A stretch of DNA of 64,000 nt, taken from contig NCEM01000001.1 in NCBI GenBank assembly GCA_002280725.1, positions 94,142-158,141 on the forward strand. Reading direction: 5' to 3'. How positions within the stretch are numbered: position 1 is the first letter of the stretch; each line of letters starts with the position of its first letter. The stretch comes from Alphaproteobacteria bacterium 32-64-14. Its GTDB lineage: Bacteria > Pseudomonadota > Alphaproteobacteria > Caulobacterales > Hyphomonadaceae. The notes below the pieces were generated by a model. The model did no database searches, was not told where the DNA came from, and was given only the letters and a program-made list of their open reading frames with translations. This document shows positions 63,682 through 64,000 of this stretch, piece by piece. Both the position numbers and the translations under genes were made by a program.

Positions 63682-64000
63682 ATGGTCATCCGCGACACCA
63701 TCTTTGCTGATGCGGTCGCGGCCATCGACACGGGCGACCTCGTCAAGCTCGACGGCCTGATCTCGCAATATCCAGATCTCGTTTGCGATCGGCTGCAGAC
63801 CGGCGAGCCCGGCTATTTCGCCGATCCGTTTTTGCTCTGGTTCATCGCCGAGAACCCGATCCGCAGCGGCCGCCTGCCTGCCAACATCGTCGAGGTGGCG
63901 ATGGCGATCACCGATCACCTCGACGCGCTCGCCCCGCCCTCACGCCAATCACAGCTGGACTATACAGTCGCGCTGGTCGCGACCGGCAAGATACCCCGCG
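63682..64000 (+). CDS. Ankyrin-repeat-like protein, 5' part (runs off the window)
   Basis: ATG 63682 follows a GAGG and the frame stays open to base 64000 (106 codons). VIRDTIFADAVAAIDTGDLV with LDGLISQYPDLVCDRL resembles the opening of ankyrin-repeat proteins, where the first unit is a capping helix pair. It starts 12 nt after phaR and is probably co-transcribed. The 3' part is not visible. Confidence 0.6.
   Translation, partial: MVIRDTIFADAVAAIDTGDLVKLDGLISQYPDLVCDRLQTGEPGYFADPFLLWFIAENPIRSGRLPANIVEVAMAITDHLDALAPPSRQSQLDYTVALVATGKIPR

Overview
The window looks like chromosomal DNA of a GC-rich free-living alphaproteobacterium, most likely Caulobacterales/Maricaulales or Hyphomonadaceae-like. 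The reasons are a full-length CtrA next to fliI/fliJ, the GANTC-rich ctrA upstream region, the TIGR02302/DUF4175 gene after lysA, a zinc-ribbon gene beside ftsEX, a TonB/ExbB/ExbD/ExbD/TPR operon and a phbB/phaR pair. I see no prophage, transposase, CRISPR array, rRNA or tRNA. Genes are tightly packed on both strands, with many 4-nt ATGA overlaps and strong intrinsic terminators. The species assignment is inference.

Layout. 1-14.9 kb: end of a WcbI-like gene, a TonB-dependent receptor, an HNH endonuclease with a possible modified-base-reading N-domain, a periplasmic protein with two TonB-C-like repeats, beta-oxidation enzymes (3-hydroxybutyryl-CoA dehydrogenase, enoyl-CoA hydratase), an SDR, a sirtuin, a secreted three-repeat acidic protein, an ABC exporter and a TolB-like propeller. 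15-22.4 kb: a membrane-protein gene broken by two apparent 1-nt deletions with its DUF393 partner, a two-subunit molybdenum hydroxylase exported as a Tat lipoprotein, and a large secreted fusion of redoxin-like, haem-c, copper monooxygenase-like and EF-hand modules. 22.6-28.2 kb: two tiny membrane proteins, fliJ-fliI divergent from ctrA, then DUF4112, DUF1003 and DUF3089 genes.

28.4-34.3 kb: the TonB energy-transduction operon (tonB, exbB, two exbD, TPR protein) and a dicarboxylate symporter carrying an EF-hand pair in its first periplasmic loop. 34.5-45.7 kb: accessory genes with two REPIN-like repeats (the second at 60.5 kb), argG, a sulfotransferase, two tandem secreted paralogues, tlpA divergent from argH with overlapping start codons, two small lipoproteins and an apparently damaged lysA. 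45.7-53 kb: TIGR02302, a phosphoribosyltransferase, a zinc-ribbon protein, ftsEX, a DUF218 protein and plsC. 53-64 kb: tyrA-hisC-chorismate-mutase-like cluster, metX-metW, a P-II protein, a methyltransferase divergent from gloB, a DUF985 cupin, and the PHB genes phbB and phaR.

How the parts fit: amino-acid biosynthesis (Arg, Lys, Tyr, His, Met), TonB-powered uptake, envelope division machinery and CtrA-controlled flagellar/cell-cycle genes make up the ordinary core. The less ordinary content is periplasmic: EF-hand modules grafted on a transporter and on a copper/haem enzyme, repeat-built secreted proteins, and mobile-looking REPIN hairpins placed just upstream of start codons. Two genes (the DUF393 partner and lysA) look broken as sequenced and could reflect real decay or assembly error.
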